Assembly (NCBI GenBank): GCA_938075565.1
Contig: CALJGU010000122.1
Coordinates: 1 to 44,005 of the forward strand
Source of the DNA: an uncultured Opitutales bacterium
Lineage (GTDB): Bacteria > Verrucomicrobiota > Verrucomicrobiia > Opitutales > UBA2995
Length of the DNA: 44,005 nucleotides
Direction of reading: 5' to 3'
Within the stretch, counting starts at the first letter, position 1; each line of letters begins with the position of its first letter. Below are positions 8,640 to 16,266 of the stretch, piece after piece. The notes under the pieces are model-generated. The model saw only the letters and a list, made by a program, of their open reading frames with translations, made no database searches and was not told where the DNA came from. The position numbers and the translations under genes are program-made.

Positions 8640-9392
8640 ATGGCATCCAAATCCAGTAAGTTAGAATGGCTCGTCGCTTCCCTCCAAGAAGATATGAACT
8701 GGTGGGTGATCGAAGTCAGCGAAGACATCCCTTGGGATCTCGACGGCCTTGGCATTATCGATCCCAAACAATGGTCCTACTTAGTCGATCTTTTAGACCC
8801 GCTGCGCGAGTACGGTTTGGACACCGATTTAGTGGAAGGCGCCTTTGTCTCCTATGGAATCGATAAAGACCTCGGTGACCAAAAGATCCGCATGGTCCCC
8901 AACAGCGAATCTCTATTTGAGTCTGAGGAAATCATTTTTGTACTCCCTGACGTTTTAGATGATGATGAAACCGGCCCCTACGCCGATTTCCTCGATCACA
9001 TCACCACTCTCCGCGTAAAGTTATTAAACGACCTGATTGATTTTGAGCAAAGCATGTCAACCAGCGAGCTGGAAGAAGACCTGCGTGACGAGTTGAACAA
9101 CATGCATTTTGAAGGTAAGAACCTTCACTACTTCACCGAAATCACCTCTATACTGGATTACACTCCTGCTGGTTACTCTTTGGACGACGATGTCGTAGAT
9201 GAGGATGAGAAATCATCTGACAAAGAAGAGGAAGTGGTAGAAGACATTCCTGACCTCGAAGAAGCCAATGAAGTCATCAAAGAAGATGACACCATGAAAT
9301 GGGACGAGGAAGAAGAGGAAGAGGAAGAAGACCTTGAGGGACCCACTGCTCCGCCTGACTTGGCTGAGGAGGATATGGATCCGAAGGTTTAG
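8640..9392 (+). CDS. Highly acidic hypothetical protein
   Basis: I do not recognise this 250-residue protein. Residues 1-180 look like a folded domain with alternating hydrophobic and acidic residues and several tryptophans ('WLVASLQEDMNWWVIEV', 'IPWDLDGLG'). From about residue 180 on it is a low-complexity acidic tail, including an uninterrupted run of eight glutamates near residue 225, ending 'PPDLAEEDMDPKV'. No signal peptide or membrane segment is visible, so it is probably cytosolic. The acidic tail suggests binding to a basic partner such as a DNA-binding or ribosomal protein, but that is inference. Clean codon structure and length argue for a real gene. It is divergent from pyrD and convergent with hemB. 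Confidence 0.8.
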   Translation: MASKSSKLEWLVASLQEDMNWWVIEVSEDIPWDLDGLGIIDPKQWSYLVDLLDPLREYGLDTDLVEGAFVSYGIDKDLGDQKIRMVPNSESLFESEEIIFVLPDVLDDDETGPYADFLDHITTLRVKLLNDLIDFEQSMSTSELEEDLRDELNNMHFEGKNLHYFTEITSILDYTPAGYSLDDDVVDEDEKSSDKEEEVVEDIPDLEEANEVIKEDDTMKWDEEEEEEEEDLEGPTAPPDLAEEDMDPKV

Positions 9393-9413
9393 GCACGCAG
9401 TGCCAAAACCTGA

Positions 9414-9460
9414 GTGTTCAGTGTTCAGTGTTCAGTGTTCAGTGTTCAGTGTTCAGTGTC
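9414..9460. repeat. Heptamer tandem array (GTGTTCA), six copies plus a partial
   Basis: Six exact copies of GTGTTCA run from 9414 to 9455 and end in a partial unit that switches to GTGTC. The array begins 22 bases after the stop of the acidic protein gene, the same offset as the 7309 array from the dapF stop. It lies between convergent genes. There are no spacers, so it is not a CRISPR array. Confidence 0.95.
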
Positions 9461-9561
9461 GGAAGATTAAGTAATCCGTTATCTGTTCAAAATTTAGTGA
9501 TATAATTATCACCGAAGACCACTCACACTCGCTGCTGGTTACCGATCACCCGTTCCAGAAT

Positions 9562-9593
9562 CCTGAACACTGACACCCGGCACCTGACCACTG
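9562..9593. repeat. Inverted, degenerate copies of both heptamers next to the hemB stop
   Basis: On the plus strand this stretch reads CCTGAACACTGACACC followed by CGGCACCTGACCACTG. Its reverse complement contains GTGTTCA, GTGTCA and CAGGTG, that is, elements of both heptamer families of this window. The 11-base word CTGAACACTGA is an exact inverse match to the 9414 array about 105-150 bases away, so the transcript could fold back on itself. Confidence 0.75.
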
Positions 9594-10601
9594 TTAAAGC
9601 GTCTTCGCGATGTCCTTGGCGAAATAGGTAAGGATCATGTCGGCTCCGGCGCGTTTGATGCCGAGAAGCGATTCGTCCCGAGTCTTTTCGAGATCGAGCC
9701 AACCTAACTGGGCGGCAGCATGGATCTGTGCATATTCCCCAGAAACCTGGTAAGCCGCAATGGGAAGCTCGGTATTGTTTCGTAAATCCCGGATGATATC
9801 GAGGTAGGGTCCGGCGGGTTTGACCATCACAATATCCGCACCTTCAAGCACGTCCAGCTGAGCTTCCATTGAAGCCTCATTCCGATTGGCGGGGTTTAGT
9901 TGATAGGTTTTCTTATCCAAGCCGGGCGTTCCAGCTGCTTTCGCACTGCCAACGGCTTCACGGAAAGGTCCATAGTAGGCCGATGCAAACTTCGCGGAGT
10001 AAGCCATGATTCCGGTTTCAGTAAACCCTGATTCATCAAGAGCCTCACGCATAGCCCCGACTCGACCATCCATCATATCGGAAGGAGCGACCAAGTCGAC
10101 CCCTGATTCGGCTTGCTGCTGTGCCATGCGACAGAGCACCTCGACGGTCGGATCGTTAAGAATGATCTGCCCTGATTCGTCCAGGAGTCCATCATGACCA
10201 TGGGTCGTGTAAGGATCCAGTGCGACATCGGTGATGACAATAAGCTCAGGCAGGGCTTCTTTCAGCTTTCGAACGGTACGAAGCACCAAATTATTTTCCT
10301 GCGTAGCTTCGGAGGCCTGATCATTTTTCAAAGAAGGATCTACCTGAGGAAACAAGGCCACAGCAGGCACACCCAACTTGAGTAATTCTTCGCACTCCCT
10401 CACCAAGTCCGACAAATTGTGACGAAACACACCTGGCATCGACTCAACCGGCTCGGGCTCTCCTTCACCTTCTTTGACAAAAAGTGGGGCAATTAGGTCG
10501 TTTGCGCCCAGGGTGGTCTCCTGGATCATATTGCGGATTCCAGCAGAACGGCGTAATCGACGAGGTCTGCGTTGCAGGTTTAATTCAAATTCGGTTTCCA
10601 T
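9594..10601 (-). CDS. hemB: Delta-aminolevulinic acid dehydratase (porphobilinogen synthase)
   Basis: HemB condenses two 5-aminolevulinate molecules into porphobilinogen for haem and other tetrapyrroles. From the ATG at 10601 the product has 335 residues. The Schiff-base lysines are K204 in 'YSAKFASAYYGPFR' and K261 in 'IVMVKPAGPYLDI'. The metal region reads 'DVALDPYTTHGHDG' (125-138), with A127, D129 and D137 where zinc enzymes have three cysteines. This is the aspartate-type, Mg-dependent form. The N-terminal arm 'QRRPRRLRRSAGIRNM' (10-25) is typical. Upstream in-frame codons to 10844 run through the start of cysS and lack family features, so I reject them. It is divergent from cysS across 104 bases. 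Confidence 0.96.
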   Translation of the reverse strand: METEFELNLQRRPRRLRRSAGIRNMIQETTLGANDLIAPLFVKEGEGEPEPVESMPGVFRHNLSDLVRECEELLKLGVPAVALFPQVDPSLKNDQASEATQENNLVLRTVRKLKEALPELIVITDVALDPYTTHGHDGLLDESGQIILNDPTVEVLCRMAQQQAESGVDLVAPSDMMDGRVGAMREALDESGFTETGIMAYSAKFASAYYGPFREAVGSAKAAGTPGLDKKTYQLNPANRNEASMEAQLDVLEGADIVMVKPAGPYLDIIRDLRNNTELPIAAYQVSGEYAQIHAAAQLGWLDLEKTRDESLLGIKRAGADMILTYFAKDIAKTL

Positions 10602-10705
10602 TCGATCGCTAAACAATGGGATTGATTCACAGAATGCAAATCCTGATAGTGCTCCGTTTTCTAAATCGCCGCAATTGAAAATCTGCTCCGGACTCATTCC
10701 CAAGC

Positions 10706-12151
10706 ATGGAAATTCCACTTCATCTTCACGACACCATGACCCGCAGTGTTCAGCCTCTAAAAGCTGAAGACAGAAAACAATTTCGTTTCTACTGTTGCGG
10801 CCCCACCGTTTATGGACCGGCACACATCGGAAACTTTCGCGCATTCCTGGTGCAAGATGTTCTCCGGCGAGCCCTCGAGGTAGCTGGATTGAACCCGCTC
10901 CATGTCCGGAACCTTACCGACGTAGACGATAAAACCATTCGGACATCCCAAGCAGAAGGAAAATCCCTGACTGAATTTACCCGCTTCTGGACAGAAAAAT
11001 TCCATGAAGACTCAGAGGCCCTCAACATTCTTCCCCCTCACAAGGAACCCAAGGCCACCGAACACATTCCACAACAGATCCTGCTTGTGGAACGGCTGGC
11101 TGCAAAAGGCCTGGCCTACGCGGCCAACGATGGCTCCGTCTACTTCAAGGTCTCCGCCTACGAACCTTATGGTAAATTAAGTCGTCTCAAAGAGCGGGAG
11201 ATTTCTACCCAATCAACTTCGAGTTCCGGCGAGCAAAATGACGCGGACGAGTATGATCGCGAATCCGTAGCCGACTTCGCTCTGTGGAAATCGCGCAAAC
11301 CGGATGATGGTGATAACTTCTGGGAAAGCCCCTGGGGCGAAGGCCGCCCTGGCTGGCACCTCGAATGCTCGGCCATGAGCCAGGAATACCTGGGTGACAG
11401 CTTCGACCTTCATGCCGGAGGTATCGACCTTTGCTTTCCGCATCACGAAAATGAGATTGCGCAAAGTGAAGGAGCAACCGGCAAACCGTTTGCCCGGCAC
11501 TGGTTTCACAACGCTCACTTGATGGTCGAAGGACAAAAGATGAGTAAGAGTCTAGGTAACCTTTATACCTTAGAAGATTTAGAGGAAAAAGGATTCACCC
11601 CTATGGAGGTGCGTTACACGCTCATTTCTGGCCACTACAAACAGCAGTTAAATTTCACCTTCGCTTCCTTAAAGTCTGGCCGAAGCGCCATGAAGAAAAT
11701 GGAGAAGGCGGTCACGAAATATCTGGAACAGGCTGGATTGACCGAAGAAGATTTCCTCGCTCTTGCTAAAGCCCCCTACCCTACGGAGTTCGGACACTTT
11801 CAACGAGCTTGGGACGGAATCGCCAACGACCTCAATGTATCCCAAGCAACTGGGGGAATCTTTGCCGGTTTCGCGCAGCTGGAAAAAGTAGAGCTCAATA
11901 CCGATTCCATTCTAAAAGAACTTAAGGCGCTAGCGACTGTGCTTTATGCCATCGGTATTGAACTCTTCCAGAAGGTCGAAGAAACCGTCATTGAAGTCCC
12001 CGATGAGGTACAGGCCCTCGGCGAAGAACGTTGGCAAGCCAAACAAGCACGTGACTGGGAAAAAGCGGATGCGCTTCGTACCCAGCTACAAGAAGCGGGA
12101 TGGCAAAGCCTTGACCGGAAGGACAGCTACGATCTGACTCCCATCACTTAG
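10706..12151 (+). CDS. cysS: Cysteinyl-tRNA synthetase
   Basis: CysS charges tRNA-Cys. The 481-residue class I synthetase starts with the expected '[14 protein letters not shown]' (5-18). It has the HIGH box as HIGN (40-43) after '[10 protein letters not shown]', and KMSKS at 278-282. The zinc site of the family is intact: C31, C221 in 'GWHLECSAM', and the HHENE element (246-250). '[13 protein letters not shown]' near the end is the typical C-terminal helix. Residues 166-186 form a Ser/Asp-rich insertion between the catalytic half-domains. ThrS follows 34 bases later in the same direction, so the two are likely co-transcribed. Confidence 0.97.
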   Translation: MEIPLHLHDTMTRSVQPLKAEDRKQFRFYCCGPTVYGPAHIGNFRAFLVQDVLRRALEVAGLNPLHVRNLTDVDDKTIRTSQAEGKSLTEFTRFWTEKFHEDSEALNILPPHKEPKATEHIPQQILLVERLAAKGLAYAANDGSVYFKVSAYEPYGKLSRLKEREISTQSTSSSGEQNDADEYDRESVADFALWKSRKPDDGDNFWESPWGEGRPGWHLECSAMSQEYLGDSFDLHAGGIDLCFPHHENEIAQSEGATGKPFARHWFHNAHLMVEGQKMSKSLGNLYTLEDLEEKGFTPMEVRYTLISGHYKQQLNFTFASLKSGRSAMKKMEKAVTKYLEQAGLTEEDFLALAKAPYPTEFGHFQRAWDGIANDLNVSQATGGIFAGFAQLEKVELNTDSILKELKALATVLYAIGIELFQKVEETVIEVPDEVQALGEERWQAKQARDWEKADALRTQLQEAGWQSLDRKDSYDLTPIT

Positions 12152-12185
12152 AACTTATCTTGCTGACACCACTCTTTATTAGACG

Positions 12186-14015
12186 ATGAAAGACATGTCT
12201 CCACTCGAAGAAATCCGACACTCGTCGGCTCACATTCTCGCGACGGCCGTATTGCGGTTATTCCCAGAAGCCAAACTCGACATTGGCCCTCCTACGGATA
12301 CCGGTTTTTACTACGATTTTGATATCGCACACAAATTCACCGCTGAAGACCTGGAGGCCATTGAGGTCGAAATGAAAAAGGTCATTAAGGAGAATCAACG
12401 CTTCGAACGTTTTGAGAAGACACGCGAAGAAGCCATCGAATTGATCAAAGAAATCGGCCAAGACGAATACAAGTTGGGTCGCCTTGAGGATATTCCCGAA
12501 GGTGACACTATCAGCTTTTACCGAAATGGTGAGTTTGTGGACCTGTGCGCAGGAACCCATGTTAACTACAGCAAGAAGATCAAAGCGTTTAAACTGTTGA
12601 GCGTCGCTGGCGCTTATCACCGTGGTGACGAGAAGAACAAGCAACTACAACGCATCTACGGCACCGCTTTTGCAACCAAAGACGAATTGCAGCAGTATCT
12701 CGATCAGCAAGAGGAAGCTCGGAAACGCGACCATCGCAAAATCGGCAAAGACATGCAGCTTTTCCATATCGATGAGCATGTGGGACAAGGCCTCGTTCTC
12801 TGGACGGCCAAAGGCTCGATCATTCGAAACGAGCTACAGAATTTTATTTCTGAAGAACTTCGTAAACAGGGCTACGATCAAGTTTACACTCCACACATCG
12901 GTAAACTGGATCTCTACAAGACTTCTGGTCACTTCCCTTACTACCAGGAATCTCAGTATCCACCCGTAATCGATCGCCAGTCATTGGCTGATCTAGTGGA
13001 CGAGGACAAAACCTGCTCCGACCTGACTAACCTTCTAGATGAAGGACAAATCGAAGGCTATTTACTCAAGCCGATGAATTGCCCCATGCACATCAAGCTC
13101 TTCGATTCGCAGCATCACTCTTACCGTGACTTGCCGGTTCGATTTGCAGAGTTTGGAACGGTTTACCGTTGGGAACAATCGGGAGAACTGAGTGGCATGA
13201 CTCGCGTTCGTGGGTTCACTCAGGACGACGCTCATCTCTTTTGCACAGACGAACAACTTCAGGATGAGATCAATGGTTGCCTCGGTCTTGTGAAAACCGT
13301 GTTCAGCGTACTTGGGATGGAAGACTACCGAGTTCGTGTGAGCTTGCGTGATCCCAACTCAGACAAGTATGTCGGATCTCCCGAAAACTGGGATAAGGCA
13401 GAAGCCGCCCTGCGCGTAGCTGCAGAAACGTTGGGTGTTCCCTTCTCAGAAGAAGAAGGAGAAGCCGCCTTCTACGGTCCGAAGATCGACTTTGTAGTAA
13501 AAGACGTCATCGGCCGCGAGTGGCAGCTTGGAACCGTGCAGGTGGACTACAACCTACCTGAGCGCTTCGACCTTAGCTACATCGGATCAGACAACAAGCC
13601 TCACAGGCCTGTGATGGTCCACCGTGCACCCTTTGGATCCATGGAACGTTTCTGTGGTGCATTGATCGAACACTTTGCCGGGAACTTCCCTATGTGGTTG
13701 GCACCGGAACAAGTTCGCCTACTACCTATCAACGATGCAGTCCTGCCATTCGCCGAAGAAGTTGCTTCAAAACTCAAGGCAGCCAAAGTCCGTGTAACAA
13801 TTGATGGCGCCTCCGAAAAGCTCGGGGCCAAAATTCGCCGAGCCGAACTCGACAAGGTTCCTTTCGTCGGAGTCATCGGTGGACGTGAAGCCGAAGAAGG
13901 CAATGTCACGATTCGCTCCCGTGTAGCCAAGAGCAAGGAGGGCACGTATCCGGTCGCCGAATACCTGGATCTTATCCTCGGTGAGATTGCGAACAAGACG
14001 CTTCCGGAAGCATAA
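12186..14015 (+). CDS. thrS: Threonyl-tRNA synthetase lacking the N-terminal TGS domain
   Basis: ThrS charges tRNA-Thr and edits mischarged serine. The 609-residue product begins almost directly at the editing domain: HSSAH (12-16) and 'DLCAGTHV' (119-126) supply its His and Cys residues. The roughly 60-residue TGS domain at the front of E. coli-type ThrRS is absent, and no in-frame room exists for it because cysS ends 34 bases upstream. The class II catalytic core follows with 'PMNCPMH' (296-302), motif 2 'RFAEFGTVYRWEQSGEL' (319-335) and 'GFTQDDAH' (343-350). Between SGH (247-249) and 'LLKPMNCP' is an extra stretch of about 35 residues (256-290). The C-terminal anticodon-binding domain is complete. 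Confidence 0.96.
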   Translation: MKDMSPLEEIRHSSAHILATAVLRLFPEAKLDIGPPTDTGFYYDFDIAHKFTAEDLEAIEVEMKKVIKENQRFERFEKTREEAIELIKEIGQDEYKLGRLEDIPEGDTISFYRNGEFVDLCAGTHVNYSKKIKAFKLLSVAGAYHRGDEKNKQLQRIYGTAFATKDELQQYLDQQEEARKRDHRKIGKDMQLFHIDEHVGQGLVLWTAKGSIIRNELQNFISEELRKQGYDQVYTPHIGKLDLYKTSGHFPYYQESQYPPVIDRQSLADLVDEDKTCSDLTNLLDEGQIEGYLLKPMNCPMHIKLFDSQHHSYRDLPVRFAEFGTVYRWEQSGELSGMTRVRGFTQDDAHLFCTDEQLQDEINGCLGLVKTVFSVLGMEDYRVRVSLRDPNSDKYVGSPENWDKAEAALRVAAETLGVPFSEEEGEAAFYGPKIDFVVKDVIGREWQLGTVQVDYNLPERFDLSYIGSDNKPHRPVMVHRAPFGSMERFCGALIEHFAGNFPMWLAPEQVRLLPINDAVLPFAEEVASKLKAAKVRVTIDGASEKLGAKIRRAELDKVPFVGVIGGREAEEGNVTIRSRVAKSKEGTYPVAEYLDLILGEIANKTLPEA

Positions 14016-14044
14016 GCCGGAGATTCCACTTTATCTAGAAAGAT

Positions 14045-14077
14045 AAAAAAGCCCTGCCTCGAAAGGCAGGGCTTTTT
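14045..14077. terminator. Bidirectional intrinsic terminator between thrS and glnK
   Basis: A nine-base-pair stem (GCCCTGCCT / AGGCAGGGC) closes a four-base loop. It is flanked by six A on the left and five T on the right, so it can end transcription from thrS on the plus strand and from amtB-glnK on the minus strand. It starts 29 bases after the thrS stop and ends 26 bases from the glnK stop. Confidence 0.93.
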
Positions 14078-14102
14078 AAATGCTTTGATATTAAGCGATC
14101 AA

Positions 14103-14456
<354 letters not shown>

Positions 14457-14491
14457 TTAAATTATTTAGTGATTGTTTATAAGAACTAGAT

Positions 14492-15892
14492 TCAACGACT
14501 GGCAGGAGCGAAGTCGGGATAAGCTTCCTGACCATGTTCACCAATGTCCAGACCTTCGTCCTCTTCTTCAGCAGAAACGCGGATTCCCATAAGTGCCTTC
14601 ACAATAATGCAAAGTATGAAGGTTCCAACGAAAGCGAATATCGCAACTGAAAGGGTTCCAATCAACTGCGTGAAGAAACTCAAGTCTTCGTTGCCTCCAT
14701 TAAAGAATGGGAGTCCAACAGCCAAGGTTCCCCAAATTCCACAAACTCCGTGCACAGATATAGCTCCCACGGGATCATCAATTTTGATTTTGTCGAAGAA
14801 CAGGATCGATATGACTACCAGGACACCTGCAATTAGACCGATTACAACGGAGGACCAAAGTGTTACAGAGTCGGCTCCAGCAGTGATACCAACGAGACCG
14901 GCCAAAATACCATTAAGGGCCATAGAAAGATCAGGCTTTTTAAGCAAAATCCAGGAAAAGAAGATGGAAGAGAATCCACCAGCAGCGGCGGCAAGAGCCG
15001 TGGTAACGAATACGAAAGATATACCTTCTGGATTTGCGCTAAGGACTGAACCACCGTTAAATCCGAACCAACCGAGGAATAGTAAGAATACTCCAATCGT
15101 GGCAAGAGGCATACTGTGTCCAAGGATCGGACGAATTCGTCCGCCTTCCAAATATTTACCCTTACGTGGCCCTAGTACTATGACCGCGGCCAAGGCAGCA
15201 AAACCACCAAATGCATGAACAAGTGTAGAACCGGCAAAGTCGTAGAAACCCATACCGTCTAACCAGCCTGCTCCCCATTTCCAAGAACCGGACATAGGAT
15301 ATAGGAACATTACCAAAAGCGTTCCAATCACCATAAAGCTACCGAGCTTAATACGCTCAGCTACAGCACCTGAAACGATAGTCGCAGCAGTTGCAGCAAA
15401 CATAGCCTGGAAAATAAAGTCAGCCCAGCCCGTCATGGCCAATGCTGTTCCTCCATAGGAGAAGTCCGTGTTTCCATAGGCCTCCATGGTGAGCGGTGAA
15501 CCCATCGCAAAAAATCCAGAGCCTTCCCAGCCAGGATACATCGCATTGAATCCCCATACGGCATAGGTCAAGAGACCCATACATATGATAAAGACGTTCT
15601 TGAAGAGTATGTTGACCGAGTTTTTGGATCGGGTCAGGCCAGTTTCAAGAGTGGCAAATCCCAAGTGCATGATAAACACGAGACCAGCTGCAATTAATGT
15701 CCAAAGCACACTAGTTGTGAAGAAATCGAAGGTTTCTCCATACTGCGTCTTAAGAGCCAGATAATCTTCGTCTGGAGCAGCGGCCTCAACTGCAGCAGCG
15801 ACAGCCTCTTCCTGGGCGAAGCCGTGAATTGCAGATCCGAAGACCCCCAACAACACAAGAGCGGTGAATAGTAGTGATTTTTTTGACTTCAT
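14492..15892 (-). CDS. amtB: Ammonium transporter AmtB
   Basis: AmtB conducts ammonium across the inner membrane. The 466-residue protein has a signal peptide-like N-terminus (residues 1-26, ending 'AIHGFAQ') and then about eleven membrane segments. The paired pore histidines are H226 ('STLVHAFGG') and H381 ('ISVHGVCGIWG'). D218 in 'FYDFAGS' matches the structural aspartate of the ammonium site. 'ATLETGLTRSKN' (80-91) and 'AERIKLGSF' (178-186) are family motifs. The cytosolic tail carries 'DEGLDIGEHGQEAYP', typical of Amt proteins bound by P-II. GlnK follows in the same transcription unit. A -24/-12 promoter lies 61 bases before the ATG. Confidence 0.96.
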   Translation of the reverse strand: MKSKKSLLFTALVLLGVFGSAIHGFAQEEAVAAAVEAAAPDEDYLALKTQYGETFDFFTTSVLWTLIAAGLVFIMHLGFATLETGLTRSKNSVNILFKNVFIICMGLLTYAVWGFNAMYPGWEGSGFFAMGSPLTMEAYGNTDFSYGGTALAMTGWADFIFQAMFAATAATIVSGAVAERIKLGSFMVIGTLLVMFLYPMSGSWKWGAGWLDGMGFYDFAGSTLVHAFGGFAALAAVIVLGPRKGKYLEGGRIRPILGHSMPLATIGVFLLFLGWFGFNGGSVLSANPEGISFVFVTTALAAAAGGFSSIFFSWILLKKPDLSMALNGILAGLVGITAGADSVTLWSSVVIGLIAGVLVVISILFFDKIKIDDPVGAISVHGVCGIWGTLAVGLPFFNGGNEDLSFFTQLIGTLSVAIFAFVGTFILCIIVKALMGIRVSAEEEDEGLDIGEHGQEAYPDFAPASR

Positions 15893-15952
15893 AATTAGAT
15901 CGGTTAGCTATCGAGATAAGTAAGGTTAAATGCCGATATTTATTCCTCATTT

Positions 15953-15969
15953 AGCAACCGGTGTGCCAA
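15953..15969 (-). promoter_or_regulatory. Sigma-54 (-24/-12) promoter of amtB-glnK
   Basis: On the minus strand the sequence reads TTGGCACACCGGTTGCT. It matches the RpoN consensus YTGGCAC-N5-TTGCW at every conserved base, with the required ten bases between the GG and GC doublets. The start point should lie about 12 bases downstream, near 15942, giving a leader of about 50 bases before the amtB ATG at 15892. Sigma-54 promoters need an activator such as NtrC. I saw no canonical NtrC site upstream. Confidence 0.87.
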
Positions 15970-16115
15970 CGGCCGGGTTAATTTGAAAAAAACTTCTGGA
16001 ACGATCTTCTAATCCACTATTCTTCAACTACTTAAGTTCATTAAAAAGATATCAGAGGAAAATTCATTCCAAACGGATGTTGGAAAAATCATCTCTCCGA
16101 AATCGATGAATGAAG

Positions 16116-16127
16116 AGCACTAGTGCT
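16116..16127. promoter_or_regulatory. Perfect 12-base palindrome upstream of the amtB promoter
   Basis: AGCACTAGTGCT is a perfect palindrome about 160 bases upstream of the sigma-54 promoter, in the range where enhancer-binding activators often sit. Its GCAC/GTGC half-sites resemble those of NtrC, but they are two bases apart instead of seven. It may be a different operator or chance. Apart from this, the promoter and the aspS terminator, I see nothing in the 374-base gap 15893-16266. Confidence 0.25.
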
Positions 16128-16198
16128 TAATAGTAATCGAATTTGGCTCTACCCATCGGCCCAAAATCGCGGCCTGTACAAAAATGGACAGTGGCCTT

Positions 16199-16228
16199 AA
16201 AAAGGTGGGCAACAAAAAGGCCCCCACC
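16199..16228 (-). terminator. Probable intrinsic terminator of aspS
   Basis: Read on the minus strand, GGTGGG and CCCACC form a six-base stem extended by a GC pair past a small bulge. The loop is T-rich and five T follow. It lies about 38 bases after the aspS stop and before the amtB promoter, which isolates the nitrogen operon from aspS read-through. Confidence 0.6.
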
Positions 16229-16266
16229 CGCTAAAGATGAGGCCTGATAATAAAAATTTAGATCTA

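Noticed and set aside
8459-8659. Small open frame of 66 codons before the acidic-protein gene
   Set aside because: It overlaps the ATG of the better-supported gene at 8640 in another frame, and its composition looks random.
9414-9460. CRISPR array
   Set aside because: Units are seven bases long, strictly tandem and without spacers, and no cas genes are present.
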